A stretch of 64,000 bases of DNA. Source: Gorsachius magnificus. Its lineage: Eukaryota; Chordata; Aves; Pelecaniformes; Ardeidae. Below the pieces are notes generated by a model. That model was not told where the DNA came from. It saw only the letters and a list, made by a program, of their open reading frames with translations, and did no database searches. The stretch covers positions 8,354,984 to 8,418,983 of the forward strand of contig CM067082.1 of NCBI GenBank assembly GCA_034008185.1. Reading direction: 5' to 3'. Position 1 is the stretch's first letter. Each line of letters opens with the position of its first letter. Of this stretch, positions 62,905-64,000 are shown piece after piece. The translations under genes were made by a program, and so were the position numbers.

Positions 62905-63353
62905 GGGTCCAGAGGAGGCCACAAAAATGATCTGAGAGCTGGAACACTTGTCCTGTGAGGACAGGCTGAGAGAGTTGGGGTTCTTCAACCTGGAGGACAG
63001 AAGGCTCTGGGGAGACCTTATTGCAGCCTTCCAGTACTTAAAGGAGGCCTACAGGAATGATGAGGAAGGACTCTTTATTAGGGAGTGTATGATAGGATGA
63101 GGAGTAACGGTTTTAAACTAAAGGAGGGTAGATTCAGATTAGATATAAGGAAGAAATTCTTCACTATGAGTGTGGTGAGACACTGGAACATGTTGCCCAT
63201 AGAATTTGTGGATAACCCCTCCCTGGAAGTGTTCAAGGACAAGCTGCGTGGGGCTTTGAGCAAGCTGGTCTAGTGGAAGGTGTCCCTGTCCATGGCAGGG
63301 ATGTTGGATGATCTTTAAGACCTCTTCCAACCCAAACCGTTCTATGATTCTAC
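62905..63353 (+). mobile_element. Outer CR1 LINE, right part
   Basis: It resumes at GGGTCCAGAGGAGGCCAC, exactly where the left part at 59493 breaks off. It contains GGACAGGCTGAGAGAGTTGG and ends GGATGTTGGATGATCTTTAA ... CGTTCTATGATTCTAC. Its 3' end (TCCATGGCAGGGATGTTGG) differs from the inner element, so it is an older subfamily. Frameshifts are present, for example around 63085. Confidence 0.92.
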
Positions 63354-63954
63354 AGCTGGAGGAACCCAAAGACCTTGAAGAGAGGGAGTGCTGTGTTCAT
63401 GAACATACGTGCCTTGTATCAGTTTAAATGGAGTACAGTTCTTTGTAAGCATCGCAATTAAGAATGAGAATGAACAACTACAATTATATGCACATCTAGA
63501 AATAGTTTTTGTGAATGGCAAATGCTTTTGTTCGTAGTCTATTTTTAAGAACAAGAGAATAAACTCTGTTGTATATCCAGTCTTCTGGTTTTTTATGTAT
63601 TTTATTTCCCATGTTTAAATTCAATAATGTTATCAAGCCTTCTAAAACCAATTTATTATTCATGCTCAATTAGTTTGGTTCTGGAGAGATTCTACTTTGA
63701 ATATTTAAATTGTTGTTTTATGTGAGTCCTGTAATACTGTAGAGACTCAGCTTGTTACTGGGAGAGTTGTTTCAAGTTCCTGTAAAGATGGTCAATGGTA
63801 GAATTACTGTTTTTTTTGGTAGAGCTCAAGATATACAGAAATAGTAAAGTTTCTAAATTCTTGATACTAATTATTTTTTGATTTCTAAAGGAGTTGGATT
63901 TTTTTTCTGTTACAAATTCTCAATACAACACCATGCAAGTTTTTCTCTTTCCAG
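63354..63954. other. End of ZFAT intron 4, no feature
   Basis: About 600 bases of AT-rich unique sequence between the CR1 pair and exon 5. Nothing is recognised beyond the polypyrimidine tract and acceptor at the end. Confidence 0.7.
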
Positions 63955-64000
63955 TATCCACTGAGGAACCGCTTTCTGTGGAAGGCCATCTGTGCTCTCC
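63955..64000 (+). CDS. ZFAT: ZFAT coding exon 5 (start; cut by the window edge)
   Basis: The acceptor TTTCCAG precedes TATCCACTGAGG. Joined in phase 1 to exon 4 the frame stays open and reads VSTEEPLSVEGHLCS to the window edge. This linker is poorly conserved with mammalian ZFAT in my recollection, which has a proline- and threonine-rich region at this place. The identification therefore rests on splice position and frame. In ZFAT the large exon that follows encodes the central zinc-finger array, so this is likely its beginning. Confidence 0.75.

Larger units (their letters stand above)
56136..63954 (+). other. ZFAT: ZFAT intron 4 (7.8 kb)
   Basis: A phase 1 intron ending in the acceptor TTTTTCTCTTTCCAG. 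The first 3 kb are AT-rich with a short (TTTA)n near 56888. A CREB-type TGACGTAA at 57284-57291 stands alone. From 59120 to 63353 the intron is occupied by the nested CR1 pair described separately. Confidence 0.75.

Noticed and set aside
1..64000. CRISPR arrays, operons, tRNA or rRNA genes
   Set aside because: The DNA is vertebrate; I saw no regularly spaced identical repeats, no cloverleaf-type sequence and no rRNA-like block.

Overview
The window is vertebrate nuclear DNA from a bird. Several features point there: 5'-truncated CR1 LINEs ending in ATTCTATG/ATTCTGTG-type tails, avian-type ERV long terminal repeats, and a CpG-island gene with short exons and long AT-rich introns. The species cannot be named from the sequence. 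The LTR and CR1 mix resembles what I remember from non-galliform birds, which is a recollection and not a computed result.

One protein-coding gene is supported: the 5' part of ZFAT (zinc finger and AT-hook domain protein), on the + strand. Five coding exons are visible: 27632-27650, 42905-43075, 48096-48356, 55962-56135 and 63955 onward. The gene runs off the right edge. All four introns are phase 1 with GT-AG ends. Together the exons give about 223 residues with the first C2H2 finger, an AT-hook (R-G-R-P core), a second zinc finger and an acidic/basic linker. Its promoter is a CpG island at about 27030-27990.

At the far left, 72-162, is the mir-30b hairpin on the same strand as ZFAT. In mammals the mir-30d/mir-30b cluster lies upstream of ZFAT on the same strand, so microRNA and gene support each other's identification. 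mir-30d is expected just outside the left edge.

Layout: 1-26.6 kb is intergenic, with mir-30b, several CR1 fragments, and a complete solo ERVL-type LTR with a perfect 5-bp target duplication (12036-12516). An ERV LTR (about 26684-27029), pointing toward ZFAT, abuts the CpG island. Intron 1 (27651-42904) holds three CR1 copies, a GC-rich degenerate tandem block (36185-36915) and an AT-rich degenerate minisatellite (39685-39835). Intron 2 (43076-48095) shows no clear element. Intron 3 (48357-55961) holds two old CR1-like tails, a truncated ERVL LTR and a candidate conserved regulatory stretch (51240-51800). Intron 4 (56136-63954) carries a nested retroposon: a + strand CR1 split by a 3.4-kb CR1 on the - strand that still shows the end of ORF1 and most of ORF2, both inactivated.

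No tRNA, rRNA, CRISPR array or intact mobile-element gene was found. No wholly new system is evident. The main points of interest are the LTR beside the ZFAT promoter, the nested CR1 and the modular phase-1 exons.
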